Positions 53,751 through 62,663 are shown, counted from the first letter of the stretch. The stretch: DNA of 64,000 nucleotides from Porticoccus hydrocarbonoclasticus MCTG13d (GCF_000744735.1 NZ_JQMM01000001.1:2170001-2234000); one strand, 5' to 3'. The notes: generated by a model not told the origin, from the letters alone. Made by a program: numbers and translations.

Positions 53751-55889
53751 CTAATAGTTATAACGTATTTCAGCCATGATAGTCTGACCCGCCAATGGTA
53801 GATCGTCGGGTATAAAAGCACCAAAATCCGAATTTGGGCTGGGTTCACGGGCATCTTCATCAAAGAGATTTTTGACAATCAACGCCACATCTATCCCCCT
53901 CCACAGGGACTTGCGACGCAGTGTCATATCGACCAGGGCATAATTATCAATGTCGGAACGGGCATCTCCCCCTGCACGATTTCGATCCATGACCCAGTTC
54001 GCCTGCAGGTTCAGATTCCAATGCTCGGAAAACTGCCAATCCATCTGAGCATAAAGTTGCTTTTCCGGCGAGTTTGCAGCGTCTGTATCGAGATTTCTGT
54101 CTTTAGATTTCTGCCAGGCAAAATTACCAATCAGTTTGAGTCGCTCTGTTGCGCTCCAGCGTGCCTCAAACTCCATACCGTGTCCGGTTTGCTCACCCGC
54201 GTTTTGGGCCGTGCTGGTACTGCCACCGGGATCGGAGACAAACTGAATAATATCGTCCCATTCATAATAAAACGCATTAACGTTGAGTATCAGGTCGTAA
54301 TTCGGACGATAGTCAAAGGCAATTTCGTAACTTTTCAATTCTTCGGGATCCAGTGTTGGGTTCCCCAGAAGAAGCGGGTTGTTAATTGCCCGTGTTTGAA
54401 CAAAGGAAGGAGCTCTGAAGGCTTCACCATAAATAAGCTTGGTAGTCAGCTTTCTGGTGGTGGACCAGACCAGTGCAAAACGCGGGTTTACTGTATCACC
54501 AAAATCCGAGTAGTGATCATAGCGAACGCCTGCGGTAAGCTCCCAATCGTTTGCAAACTGCCAGATATCCTGCAAAAAGAAGTAGCTGTTTTCGCGCTCA
54601 TCTTCTTCGAGGAAAACAAAGGGTGTGTCGCTCACATCCACCACCGGGTCCCCAGGCATAATGGGGAAGCCGGTAGACGGATTGATACCAAAGTTTTTTG
54701 ACTCTTTTACCTTGTAAAGGTCACCGTAGTAATAACCCGTGCCAAAACCAACCTCGTGTTTATCTATTCCCGTATAAAAACTGGATATATTCAGTCTGGA
54801 GTGACGCTCATAGACTTCCGGGCTACCAATCACACCGTCCGGAAAGCCACCCGGAAAAATCGGCACCCCAAATTCATCAAAAAACGGCCCGGTTGATCCC
54901 GCCGGGTAAAGCACCAGATCGCCCTCCACTTCCTGGGTAGTGTGCAAGTAACTGGCCTGAACCTTTAAAGAGAGATCCTTGATTATCGCTTTATTGTCAT
55001 AGGTCAGGTCAGTGTTGAATCTTTGGCTAGAAAGCCGGTTATTTTCTGCCAGCGCCTGCGCAGCACCAACGCCATCACCCGCATTATTCCGTGACTGCAG
55101 TCCGCCACGAAGCGTCAGATTTTTATAGACCAATTCCAATCGGGCATCATAGTTTTCGCGTTGGGTGTTCACGGAACCCGGTGCCAATGAGGCATTGGTA
55201 CCGCCAAACATATCCCAGAGGGACTGTGCGTCCGCTTTTATTTTTTCGTTAAAACCGTCGGTTTTTTGCCCCTCCAGGATGCCATAAAATTTCAGATCTC
55301 CTATCGAGCCACCTTTACTGACCCAGAAGTCCTTGGTATTAAACGTACCGTACCGGGCTCCGGCCTCAAAATGCTCCTCCCCATTGGCCTCGTGGGTGAC
55401 AATATTGATGACACCGGCAAAGGCATCTGCGCCATACAGGGCCGACCCCGGTCCTCTGATCACTTCGATTCGGGATATCGACTGAACTGGCATACCACCC
55501 CAGACAAGGTTTCTGTCTCCTTGAAACAGGTTGGTAATCGGGATGCCATTAATCAACATTAAAACCTGGGGATTAAGGCCTGCATATATTCCACGAAAGG
55601 TATAGATCGGGTTATAACCTGTACTATCTTTCGCCACATGCAACCCGGGTATGGTTTCCAGCACATCATCGATATCGCGTGCGCCGATTTTTTCTATTTC
55701 TTCTGCGGTAACAACGGAGGCAACGGCGGGGGCCTTGGCGATTGGCTGGGTCACCCCGGTGGCAATACTGATAAATTCTTCTCCACCATACAGGGACATC
55801 AACTCCAGGTCGGAGTCAGCCACTGACTCATCAGCAATAATTGTTAACGAAGCCATTATCAAGAATGGCGCAAATATCATTTTTTTCAT
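53751..55889 (-). CDS. TonB-dependent outer-membrane receptor
   Basis: Outer-membrane transporter of 712 residues. Signal peptide (1-24), a TonB-box-like EEFISIATGV near residue 37, plug domain (SVVTAEEIEKIGARDIDDVLETIPGLHV, TFRGIYAG, IEVIRGPGSALYGADAFAGVINIVT), then a 22-strand barrel ending in AEIRYNY with the C-terminal aromatic. The plug resembles colicin I/vitamin B12/siderophore-type receptors, but the ligand cannot be told. The start is three bases after the preceding citrate-synthase-like gene, so it is cotranscribed with the ThDP enzyme genes and may import their substrate or a cofactor. Confidence 0.92.
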   Translation of the reverse strand: MKKMIFAPFLIMASLTIIADESVADSDLELMSLYGGEEFISIATGVTQPIAKAPAVASVVTAEEIEKIGARDIDDVLETIPGLHVAKDSTGYNPIYTFRGIYAGLNPQVLMLINGIPITNLFQGDRNLVWGGMPVQSISRIEVIRGPGSALYGADAFAGVINIVTHEANGEEHFEAGARYGTFNTKDFWVSKGGSIGDLKFYGILEGQKTDGFNEKIKADAQSLWDMFGGTNASLAPGSVNTQRENYDARLELVYKNLTLRGGLQSRNNAGDGVGAAQALAENNRLSSQRFNTDLTYDNKAIIKDLSLKVQASYLHTTQEVEGDLVLYPAGSTGPFFDEFGVPIFPGGFPDGVIGSPEVYERHSRLNISSFYTGIDKHEVGFGTGYYYGDLYKVKESKNFGINPSTGFPIMPGDPVVDVSDTPFVFLEEDERENSYFFLQDIWQFANDWELTAGVRYDHYSDFGDTVNPRFALVWSTTRKLTTKLIYGEAFRAPSFVQTRAINNPLLLGNPTLDPEELKSYEIAFDYRPNYDLILNVNAFYYEWDDIIQFVSDPGGSTSTAQNAGEQTGHGMEFEARWSATERLKLIGNFAWQKSKDRNLDTDAANSPEKQLYAQMDWQFSEHWNLNLQANWVMDRNRAGGDARSDIDNYALVDMTLRRKSLWRGIDVALIVKNLFDEDAREPSPNSDFGAFIPDDLPLAGQTIMAEIRYNY

Positions 55890-55892
55890 TGT

Positions 55893-56699
55893 CTATTTAC
55901 CCCAGACCTTCAATTCTTCTGTGCCTTCATAATTGATACGAGATGTTCGCAACGGGAAAAAAGCACCTTCCGGTTTCTTGCTGGCATCGATAAAGCAGGG
56001 AATAACCCCCGCCGTAAAAGTAAGCGTAGCCAAATGGTAATGTTGCTCAGGATCTATCCCTTCATCCGCCAATAATCCTGCGACAACACCAGATGCGTTG
56101 ATGCGATACTTGTATCTTGAGTTTGCCAGATAATCGTCCACATCAAATGCCAGCTTGGTAAATGGCCCCTGGCCAGCACCAAGAGACTGAGCAAAGGTAA
56201 GCAGAGGGCCAACGCGTTCATCTTGATCGACAACAGGCCGACCATAGCCATAAACCCCCCGGTGTTTTTTCATTTCAGCGGCAACCAGCTCCGCTAACTT
56301 TTCACCAGACTGGAGTTTTTCTGATATACGATATAAAAAGTCCATTCCACCTTTAATAGGTTTTAATCCGTAAATTGTCGCCTCTGAAATAGCCAAAGCG
56401 CCCGCCGAGCCTAAAACTCCGGTAGAACGGGCTGTGCCAGCCAGGGCTGCAATACGGTTATTCCATAAACGGGGGTCCGGGAAACTGGTACAAATAACCC
56501 ACATGCCTTCTATAAGTCTTGCCAGTCTGGGCGAATAACGACCAGTAACACTAAATAAGAGGTACTCTAACCAGCGATAATCGTTCAATTCCGTTAGAAC
56601 ATCTTTACCCCTTAATGTAACTTTTTCTCCCGGAAACCACGCCCCCATGGATGTTTCCCAATTATCTTCGTACTTTTGCAGGTCATCCGGCATGCTCAA
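55893..56699 (-). CDS. Small citrate-synthase-fold protein B (citryl-CoA lyase-like)
   Basis: Protein of 268 residues, about the size of the short 'citryl-CoA lyase' branch of the citrate synthase superfamily and lacking the large N-terminal domain of true citrate synthases. Recognisable blocks: EKVTLRGKDVLTELNDYRWLEYL, AALAGTARSTGVLGSAGALAISEATIYGLKPIKGG, GVYGYGRPVVDQDERVGPLL and YRINASGVVAGLLADEGIDPEQ. By eye the residues at the classical catalytic positions are changed: His of GPxHGG to Lys, His of GFGH to Arg, and the catalytic Asp to Asn (INASG). The last change is shared with the short lyase family. It overlaps the sister gene by four bases, so the two are probably made together and may form a heterodimer. 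Substrate unknown. Confidence 0.7.
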   Translation of the reverse strand: MSMPDDLQKYEDNWETSMGAWFPGEKVTLRGKDVLTELNDYRWLEYLLFSVTGRYSPRLARLIEGMWVICTSFPDPRLWNNRIAALAGTARSTGVLGSAGALAISEATIYGLKPIKGGMDFLYRISEKLQSGEKLAELVAAEMKKHRGVYGYGRPVVDQDERVGPLLTFAQSLGAGQGPFTKLAFDVDDYLANSRYKYRINASGVVAGLLADEGIDPEQHYHLATLTFTAGVIPCFIDASKKPEGAFFPLRTSRINYEGTEELKVWGK

Positions 56700-57514
56700 T
56701 CCTCATCGCTCACTTGATCGTAAGGCATAAGTTTCAGGCCATTTCCAAAAAAAGGATATCGACGCCATCCCAGTTTTTCCTGCTCAAGTGCGTGTACTGC
56801 AGCGCCGGGCAACCGAAGCAGCATAAAAAGAATTTCTGATTCTTCAGGGGAAAGTGACAAATCATTCATTGCGGCAGCCGCGACACCGGACATTGCCAGG
56901 GGCGCGCCCGCAATAGCTTCAAGTTTTTCACGGTGCTGCATCAGCCAGGCAAGGCTATTCCCTTCACTTATTTCAGCAAGATACGCCAGGGTTTGCCTGA
57001 CAGGTTTAGGGCAGCTAACCCCATTTGGATCAAAACCCGGGGCATGCTCCATCGGTATCCAGACATCAACTCGTTCTTCCTGTGGGGGGGATTTAATGAT
57101 TGCTTCCCAGGCGGCAAGATCCGTACCGCATGTCTGCCAACAGTTAACCGCCGTATAAACTTCGCGGCCACCACCCAGGTTTCCTGCCCCCACTGAAATT
57201 GAGGCAATCAGTGCCGATGCCCGGGTAGACCCTCCCACAGCGGCACACATTGCTGCACGCACACTGTGGTCGCGCAGCCCCGGATTGGCTAAAGCAAGTG
57301 CCAGACCTTCCAGAAGCTTTGACGCTCGGGCTGTGGGCGGCTCGTGCTTGAAAAGCAGGTGCAGATAATCAATGTAGCTGGCATTGCGCAACACATCCCC
57401 AAACACGTCAAAGCCGGCGCAATAGCAGGCAGCTGCCGCAAATGGATTGTCATCCTCGGGCACTTCACGCCAGATTTTGGTGGTGATCTTTTCCTGTTTA
57501 TCTTCGTCAATCAT
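56696..57514 (-). CDS. Small citrate-synthase-fold protein A (citryl-CoA lyase-like)
   Basis: Sister of protein B, 272 residues. Superfamily blocks: KIWREVPEDDNPFAAAACYCAGFDVFGDVL, SYIDYLHLLFKHEPPTARASKLLEGLALALANPGLRDHSVRAAMCAAVGGSTRASALIASISVGAGNLGGGREV, and a C-terminal MSGVAAAAMNDLSLSPEESEILFMLLRLPGAAVHALEQ. The glycine-rich loop that carries the first catalytic His in citrate synthase reads GNLGGGREV here, so that His is absent; the usual Asp position also appears lost. The pairing of two divergent copies suggests subunits A and B of one enzyme acting with the ThDP enzyme two bases upstream. Carbon-carbon lyase or ligase activity on an acyl-CoA is the best guess. Confidence 0.65.
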   Translation of the reverse strand: MIDEDKQEKITTKIWREVPEDDNPFAAAACYCAGFDVFGDVLRNASYIDYLHLLFKHEPPTARASKLLEGLALALANPGLRDHSVRAAMCAAVGGSTRASALIASISVGAGNLGGGREVYTAVNCWQTCGTDLAAWEAIIKSPPQEERVDVWIPMEHAPGFDPNGVSCPKPVRQTLAYLAEISEGNSLAWLMQHREKLEAIAGAPLAMSGVAAAAMNDLSLSPEESEILFMLLRLPGAAVHALEQEKLGWRRYPFFGNGLKLMPYDQVSDED

Positions 57515-57516
57515 AA

Positions 57517-59316
57517 TTATTGTGCAATCAAACTGGTTCGGACGCTGATAGGTGGGACCTCATCTCTATCTATTCTGACATCGAGCAACGTGGGGCCCTG
57601 TCGATTACAAATCACGGCGATATCCAGTGACAACAGGTCGTCCGGTGAATTGATGACATGAGACTCAACGCCCATCGCCTTGGCAAATGCAGCAAAATCG
57701 GTCTCAGGTATTTCAGTACCAATATTTTCTGCACCGGTAAGCCTCTGTCCATGCTTTACCATACCGTAACCCCCATCATTGAGCACGACAAAAACCACCG
57801 GTAACTTTTCCTGTGTGGCAACTGTGATTTCTTGCCCATTCATCAGAACACTGCCGTCACCCGTGATGCATACGACGGGATTACCCGGTCTGGCCAAGGC
57901 TGTACCAATAGAACTACCTATCGCCCAACCCATAGAGGCAAATTCCAGTGCTGCACGAAATAGTCCTCCATGGGCATCTCGTTTACCAGCAAGTCGGCGG
58001 TCATAGGGGTGAAGGTAATGTGTCGCCCAGGCAAAGCTCGCGCCCGTATCCGCAAGATAGCGCGTATTGGGAGGAAACAGGTTGGATAACTCTCTCATCA
58101 ACCGTTGAGGTTTGATAGGGGAAGCATTGGAAAGATAGCCCTCTTCATCGTCAATAGTGAAATAGCGCTCATGCTCAACATCTTCAACATGAGTTTTATT
58201 GGGTACGCCCGCATCGATTGCATGCAGCTTAACCCTGCAGTCACCTTCATAGCGTGAAACCAGCCGCTCAAAAATTGAAGAAAGGCGGCCACGCACATGC
58301 AACTTGGCCATAGGGCTGCGAGTAAAATTAACTTCGGCAGACTCCACATGAATCATACGTTTGGTTAGCAACCATTTTGTATCCCATCCATCTGTTGCCC
58401 ACTCGCCTAAACTTGCTCCAATTGCGACCACGAGATCAACAGACTTATCCACTAAAACCTCTTTCGCACTACTATGTCCGGCAAAACCAATCACCCCACG
58501 AAAAAGGGGGTGGTACGGGCTCACCAACCCTTTGCCGTGCGGAGTAACCAATAATCGCGCACCAACTTCGACAGCCAGGCTCAATATACTGCCAATGGCT
58601 TCACTGGCTTCATCACCAACGAGAAATACCGGATTCTTTGCAGAGATAATCTCCTCATAGAGCTTATCGACAGCAAGATCATCTATTAATGACGGACGTT
58701 CCAGTAAATCAGAGAGATTATAGGCCGGTGTTTTGGTCTGGGTCACAGCCCGCATAACGTCAAGGGGCACACTGAGATGAACCGGGCCGGAGGGGGATTG
58801 GAAGGCTGTCATGACAGCAGTTGCCAACTTGCTTTCAAACTGCTCAACATGAGACACAAGGGTATTGTAGCGGGTACAGTGCTCAAACAGTCCGACTGTA
58901 TTGATACCTGTACAGGATGATTCCTGAAATGCGCCTCGTCCAAATGTAGACAGTGCAGTCTGAGCTGTAATCACCAACATCGGGATATTGTTTTCATAAG
59001 CTGAAGCCACACCTGTAATCAGGTTGGTGGCGCCGGGCCCGGTGGTTGCGCAACATACACCCAACTTGCCGGTATTTCGCGCATAGCCGTCGGCCATAAA
59101 GGCAGCGCCGGTTTCATGCCTGGCAATAACCGCACGGGGGCCACCCCGGCGTTCACTTCGTGCTAACGCATTATAGAGAGGCTCGATAGCTCCACCAGGA
59201 ATACCAAATATATATTCCACCCCCAGTTGTTCCAGGTAGGCTATCAACAGATCCCCAAACTCTGCATCCGCTTGCAGTTGCTGCTTCGGCTTTTCACTTA
59301 TCCCGAGAGCGCCCAT
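57517..59316 (-). CDS. Thiamine diphosphate-dependent enzyme, acetolactate-synthase-like
   Basis: ThDP enzyme of 599 residues with three domains. The N-terminal Pyr domain has catalytic Glu68 in IARHETGAAFMADGYAR and TTGPGATNLITG. The central domain follows (VFLVGDEASEAIG, RLLVTPHGKGL). The PP domain has the Mg-ThDP motif GDGS (Asp487) to LNDGG (Asn513). It resembles the large subunit of acetolactate synthase, but no small subunit is nearby and the neighbours are not ilv genes. Sulfoacetaldehyde acetyltransferase, benzaldehyde-lyase-like or oxalyl-CoA-decarboxylase-like activities are equally possible. ATG 59316 with AAGGA upstream; first gene of the six-gene operon ending in the hybrid kinase. 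Promoter probably in the AT-rich 59317-59420 stretch. Confidence 0.82.
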   Translation of the reverse strand: MGALGISEKPKQQLQADAEFGDLLIAYLEQLGVEYIFGIPGGAIEPLYNALARSERRGGPRAVIARHETGAAFMADGYARNTGKLGVCCATTGPGATNLITGVASAYENNIPMLVITAQTALSTFGRGAFQESSCTGINTVGLFEHCTRYNTLVSHVEQFESKLATAVMTAFQSPSGPVHLSVPLDVMRAVTQTKTPAYNLSDLLERPSLIDDLAVDKLYEEIISAKNPVFLVGDEASEAIGSILSLAVEVGARLLVTPHGKGLVSPYHPLFRGVIGFAGHSSAKEVLVDKSVDLVVAIGASLGEWATDGWDTKWLLTKRMIHVESAEVNFTRSPMAKLHVRGRLSSIFERLVSRYEGDCRVKLHAIDAGVPNKTHVEDVEHERYFTIDDEEGYLSNASPIKPQRLMRELSNLFPPNTRYLADTGASFAWATHYLHPYDRRLAGKRDAHGGLFRAALEFASMGWAIGSSIGTALARPGNPVVCITGDGSVLMNGQEITVATQEKLPVVFVVLNDGGYGMVKHGQRLTGAENIGTEIPETDFAAFAKAMGVESHVINSPDDLLSLDIAVICNRQGPTLLDVRIDRDEVPPISVRTSLIAQ

Positions 59317-59540
59317 ATTTTTTTCCTTTCTAATCAAGGAGATAAAACTTTTTCTTAAATCTATTGCGATGATTTATGCATTATTGCCTTATTTTTATTC
59401 AAAATTCAACAAGTTGACTACTTTTTATCTCCCACTTTTCCGGCATCCTCAAGGTATTTGCGGAAGGTCACTTCCGGTCGATAAACCGGTCGCCTTACCT
59501 TACAATGGCGGGCCACACACAGACTGTTTACACCCCGCTA

Positions 59541-60281
59541 ATGAACGAGCTGTCCCCAACACCCCAAAACACTAAAGCCAATAACGGCAAAAGTGAAAGT
59601 CTGCTTCTGAACCTGCTATTCAACATCATCATTCCCACGTTAATTCTGACCAAACTCAGTGGTGACGACTACCTCGGCACCCGGCTCGCTATTGTGGTGG
59701 CGCTGGCGTTCCCCGTCATCTACGGACTAAAGGACTTTGTTGCTGCAAGAAAAATCAATTTCTTCTCCGCACTGGGGGTGGTCAGTGTTTTTTTGACGGG
59801 CGGAATCAGTCTTCTTGAACTGGACCCGGCCTATATCGCCATAAAAGAAGCGCTTATTCCCGCCATATTCGGGCTGGCCACCATTGTCTCCCTGAAAACG
59901 CCCTACCCTCTGGTAAAAACGTTTCTATACAATGACAAAATACTCCAGACAGATCGTGTAGCCGCTGCGCTGACAGAAAAGGGCAATGGCCTGCATTTCG
60001 AGAAGTGTCTATCCAATGCTTCCTGGATGGTAGCCGGGTCCTTCTTCCTTTCATCACTACTGAATTATATGCTGGCCACACTGCTGATCACCGCACAGCC
60101 GGGTACAGTTGAATTTAACGATCAACTGGGCAAAATGACGGCGTTGAGTTTTCCGGTCATTGCTCTTCCAGCCATGCTGGTGTTGATGGGAGCACTATTT
60201 TATCTCTTCAGAGGGATTACCAAACTGACCGGTTTATCCCTTGAAGATGTTATCCACCACCACGACAAAAAAGGGAAGTGA
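59541..60281 (+). CDS. VC0807-family integral membrane protein
   Basis: Membrane protein of about 246 residues with six or so helices: [88 protein letters not shown] and [20 protein letters not shown]. This is the pattern of the VC0807 family of unknown function, distantly like intracellular septation proteins. Starts are poorly marked: ATG 59541 is nearest the conserved core; ATG 59505 in the same frame is possible. The 59317-59540 divergent gap is AT-rich with no other gene. Followed by yciI after four bases. Confidence 0.75.
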   Translation: MNELSPTPQNTKANNGKSESLLLNLLFNIIIPTLILTKLSGDDYLGTRLAIVVALAFPVIYGLKDFVAARKINFFSALGVVSVFLTGGISLLELDPAYIAIKEALIPAIFGLATIVSLKTPYPLVKTFLYNDKILQTDRVAAALTEKGNGLHFEKCLSNASWMVAGSFFLSSLLNYMLATLLITAQPGTVEFNDQLGKMTALSFPVIALPAMLVLMGALFYLFRGITKLTGLSLEDVIHHHDKKGK

Positions 60282-60285
60282 GGCC

Positions 60286-60585
60286 ATGTGGTATGCCATT
60301 ATCAGCCAGGATATAAAAAACAGCCTGGAACTGCGGCTGGCTTCCAGACCTGCTCATCTGGCGAGGCTGGAAGACCTGAAAACGGAAGGCAGATTACTGC
60401 TTGCAGGGCCTCATCCTGCTGTAGACGGCGAAAACCCCGGCGAAGCAGGCTTTTCCGGCAGCCTGATCGTGGCAGAATTTGAATCACTGGAAGCTGCAAA
60501 AAAATGGGCCGACACCGATCCTTATAACAGTGCTGGAGTCTATGCCAGCGTTATGGTCAAACCATTTAAAAAGGTACTGCCTTGA
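60286..60585 (+). CDS. yciI: YciI-family protein
   Basis: Small protein of 99 residues with a ferredoxin-like dimeric alpha-beta fold: [66 protein letters not shown] (with the conserved His and Asp) and the C-terminal VKPFKKVLP. Likely cytoplasmic; function not established. ATG 60286 has a GGGAAGTGAGG ribosome site. It is commonly found next to septation-protein genes and SH3-domain genes, as here. Confidence 0.93.
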   Translation: MWYAIISQDIKNSLELRLASRPAHLARLEDLKTEGRLLLAGPHPAVDGENPGEAGFSGSLIVAEFESLEAAKKWADTDPYNSAGVYASVMVKPFKKVLP

Positions 60586-60611
60586 ACTCATCACAGCCGT
60601 TAGAGACAGTT

Positions 60612-61283
60612 ATGCTCAAAATCATGCGACTACTTTCAATAGCAGTATTAGTGCTGCTCGCAAGCCCGGTCAATGCGGAGACAATTTATGTCTCCGACGA
60701 ATATACAGTTCCATTGCGCTCCTCACCGTGCGCAAGGTGTGCCATCCTGCACCGTGGCATTAAAAGCGGCACCGGCATGACACTGGTGGAAACCAACGGT
60801 GAGGGCTGGACACATGTCACTACGGCAAGTGGACTTGATGGCTGGATGCCATCCCAATATCTACAGAAAGAACCTGTTGCACGTGACCTGGTCGAACGTA
60901 TGAAAAGCCAGCTGGCCTCCGCTGAGAAAAAAGTTCAGCAACTGACAGAAAAGCTAGCACAGCTCGAGGAAGAGAACGCCCAATCGCTGTCCGAGCTTAA
61001 TCACCTGAAAGAGGCGAATGACGAAGTCAGCAGCGAACTATCGTCTATCAAGAAAATGTCTGCCAATGCCATTTCAATGAATGCACAGAATCAGGAACTG
61101 CTGGAGCGCAACGGGATATTGCAAAATGAAATCGATGTATTGAAAGCCGCCAATCATCAACTGGAGAGTAGCGAAAGAAACACCTGGTTCCTCTATGGCG
61201 CCCTCGCAGTGCTAATGGGATCAATGCTAACCGTCATCCTGCCCAGGTTAAAAAGGCGCAAACGATTCTCGGAGTGGGGATAA
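60612..61283 (+). CDS. SH3-domain protein with coiled coil and C-terminal anchor (TIGR04211-like)
   Basis: Envelope protein of about 223 residues: signal peptide (VLVLLASPVNA), a bacterial SH3 domain (YVSDEYTVPLRSSPCARCAILHRGIKSGTGMTLVE...GWTHVTTASGLDGWMPSQYL), a long coiled coil (about residues 85-175, EKKVQQLTEKLAQLEEENAQ and onwards), a transmembrane helix (WFLYGALAVLMGSMLTVILP) and a basic end. The architecture matches YgiM-like proteins. Possibly a cell-wall contact protein. Start uncertain (ATG 60612 or 60624). Confidence 0.8.
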   Translation: MLKIMRLLSIAVLVLLASPVNAETIYVSDEYTVPLRSSPCARCAILHRGIKSGTGMTLVETNGEGWTHVTTASGLDGWMPSQYLQKEPVARDLVERMKSQLASAEKKVQQLTEKLAQLEEENAQSLSELNHLKEANDEVSSELSSIKKMSANAISMNAQNQELLERNGILQNEIDVLKAANHQLESSERNTWFLYGALAVLMGSMLTVILPRLKRRKRFSEWG

Positions 61284-61287
61284 ACCT

Positions 61288-61857
61288 ATGAAACACCTCA
61301 TCGCAGCAGCGATATTACTGTTAAGCACAATGGTCTCATTTGCAGCTTCCAATGAACCCGTACAGGTCCTGTTAAAAACCAGCATGGGCGATATTCAGCT
61401 GGCACTGGACCCGCAAAAATCACCAACGACCGTCGCCAACTTCATCCAGCTCCTGAAAAACAAACATTATGACGGCCTGATTTTTCATCGGGTCATACAG
61501 GGCTTTATGATTCAGGCTGGCGGCTTCAATGAGTACATGAGCCCCAGGGAACCCAACAGCAAACCGATCAAAAATGAGTCCTATAATGGACTCAAAAATC
61601 ACAGGGGCACGGTAGCCATGGCGAGAACATCCGACCCCAATAGTGCCAGGGCCCAGTTTTTTATCAACCTTGACGACAATTGGAATCTGGATAAAACCCC
61701 GCAGAATCCGGGTTATGCGGTATTTGGAAAAGTGACCAAAGGCATGGAGGTGGTAGACAAAATTGCCCGTGTCCCGGTCGGCAAATCAGGCCCCCACGAT
61801 GATGTCCCAAGGCAACCAGTGCGGATTATTGAAGCAGCCCTGCTGGATACCCAATAA
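61288..61857 (+). CDS. ppiA: Periplasmic cyclophilin-type peptidyl-prolyl isomerase
   Basis: Exported prolyl isomerase of 189 residues with a signal peptide (1-20, cut near SFA). Cyclophilin core: TSMGDIQLALDPQKSPTTVANF, YDGLIFHRVIQGFMIQAGG with the catalytic Arg, RGTVAMARTSDPNSARAQFFINL and YAVFGKVTKGMEVVDKIA. Helps fold envelope proteins. Four bases after the SH3 gene; pdxJ follows after three bases. Confidence 0.92.
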   Translation: MKHLIAAAILLLSTMVSFAASNEPVQVLLKTSMGDIQLALDPQKSPTTVANFIQLLKNKHYDGLIFHRVIQGFMIQAGGFNEYMSPREPNSKPIKNESYNGLKNHRGTVAMARTSDPNSARAQFFINLDDNWNLDKTPQNPGYAVFGKVTKGMEVVDKIARVPVGKSGPHDDVPRQPVRIIEAALLDTQ

Positions 61858-61860
61858 AAC

Positions 61861-62646
61861 ATGGGTATCGCTCTCAGCGTCAACCTCAATAAAATTGCCC
61901 TGATTCGCAACTCCCGTGAAGGGAACTACCCGGATCTGATTGAACATGCCAGGGCCTGTGTCAACCATGGCGCGAACGGCATTACGGTGCACCCCAGACC
62001 GGACCAGCGCCATGTCCGACCCGGAGATGTATTGCAACTGGCCGAGCTGCTCAAGCCATTACCTGAAATTGAATTCAATGTTGAGGGCAACCCGTTTGCA
62101 GCCCAGAGGGGCGACTACCCGGGCCTAACTTCACTGGCAGAAGCAACGCTACCCGACCAGTGCACACTGGTGCCGGATACGGATCACCAGCTCACCTCTG
62201 ATCACGGTTTTGACTTGACTCAAACAGCTGACAAACTCTTACCGGTGATCGAAAAACTGAAGTCCCTTAAAATCCGGGTCAGCCTGTTTATGGACCCCAT
62301 TCCTGAACAGATTGAGCTCGCAAAACAACTCGGTGCGGACCGTATCGAACTGTATACCGGCCCCTATGCCGCAGCCTGGAACAGCAGTGATCCGAAAACA
62401 CTGGAAAACCTGTATCAACAGCACAGGCAAGCGGCGTTACTGGCCTCGGAACTCGGCCTGGGCGTTAATGCCGGACACGATCTCAACCTGGACAACCTGC
62501 CCAGGTTCTCGACCATTCCCGGCCTGAAAGAAGTCTCAATCGGTCACGCGTTGATTGTGGATGCGATTACTCTAGGGTTGGCAGAAGCCGTCAAAGCCTA
62601 CAAAGCCATTCTTGAGGCGACAACAAGGATCCAGAAGACCAGGTAA
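61861..62646 (+). CDS. pdxJ: Pyridoxine 5'-phosphate synthase, Bacteroidota-like type
   Basis: Condenses 1-deoxyxylulose 5-phosphate with aminoacetone phosphate to make pyridoxine phosphate; 261 residues, TIM barrel. Active-site blocks: TVHPRPDQRH (His and Arg ligands), FNVEGNP (Glu), RIELYTGPYA, VNAGHDL (His) and VSIGHALIVDA. The N-terminal motif is SVNLNKIALIRNSR rather than NIDHIATLRNAR, and LVPDTDH replaces LVPEKR, as in Bacteroidota PdxJ. The gene is not in the rnc-era-recO-pdxJ context usual in Gammaproteobacteria. Transfer from another phylum or a second copy is likely. Confidence 0.88.
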   Translation: MGIALSVNLNKIALIRNSREGNYPDLIEHARACVNHGANGITVHPRPDQRHVRPGDVLQLAELLKPLPEIEFNVEGNPFAAQRGDYPGLTSLAEATLPDQCTLVPDTDHQLTSDHGFDLTQTADKLLPVIEKLKSLKIRVSLFMDPIPEQIELAKQLGADRIELYTGPYAAAWNSSDPKTLENLYQQHRQAALLASELGLGVNAGHDLNLDNLPRFSTIPGLKEVSIGHALIVDAITLGLAEAVKAYKAILEATTRIQKTR

Positions 62647-62663
62647 TAACCCCTTACATCCTT

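Noticed and set aside
57517-59316. Calling the ThDP enzyme ilvB/ilvI (acetolactate synthase for branched-chain amino acids)
   Set aside because: No ilvN/ilvH or ilvC next to it, and the operon partners are citrate-synthase-like proteins and transport/sensing genes.
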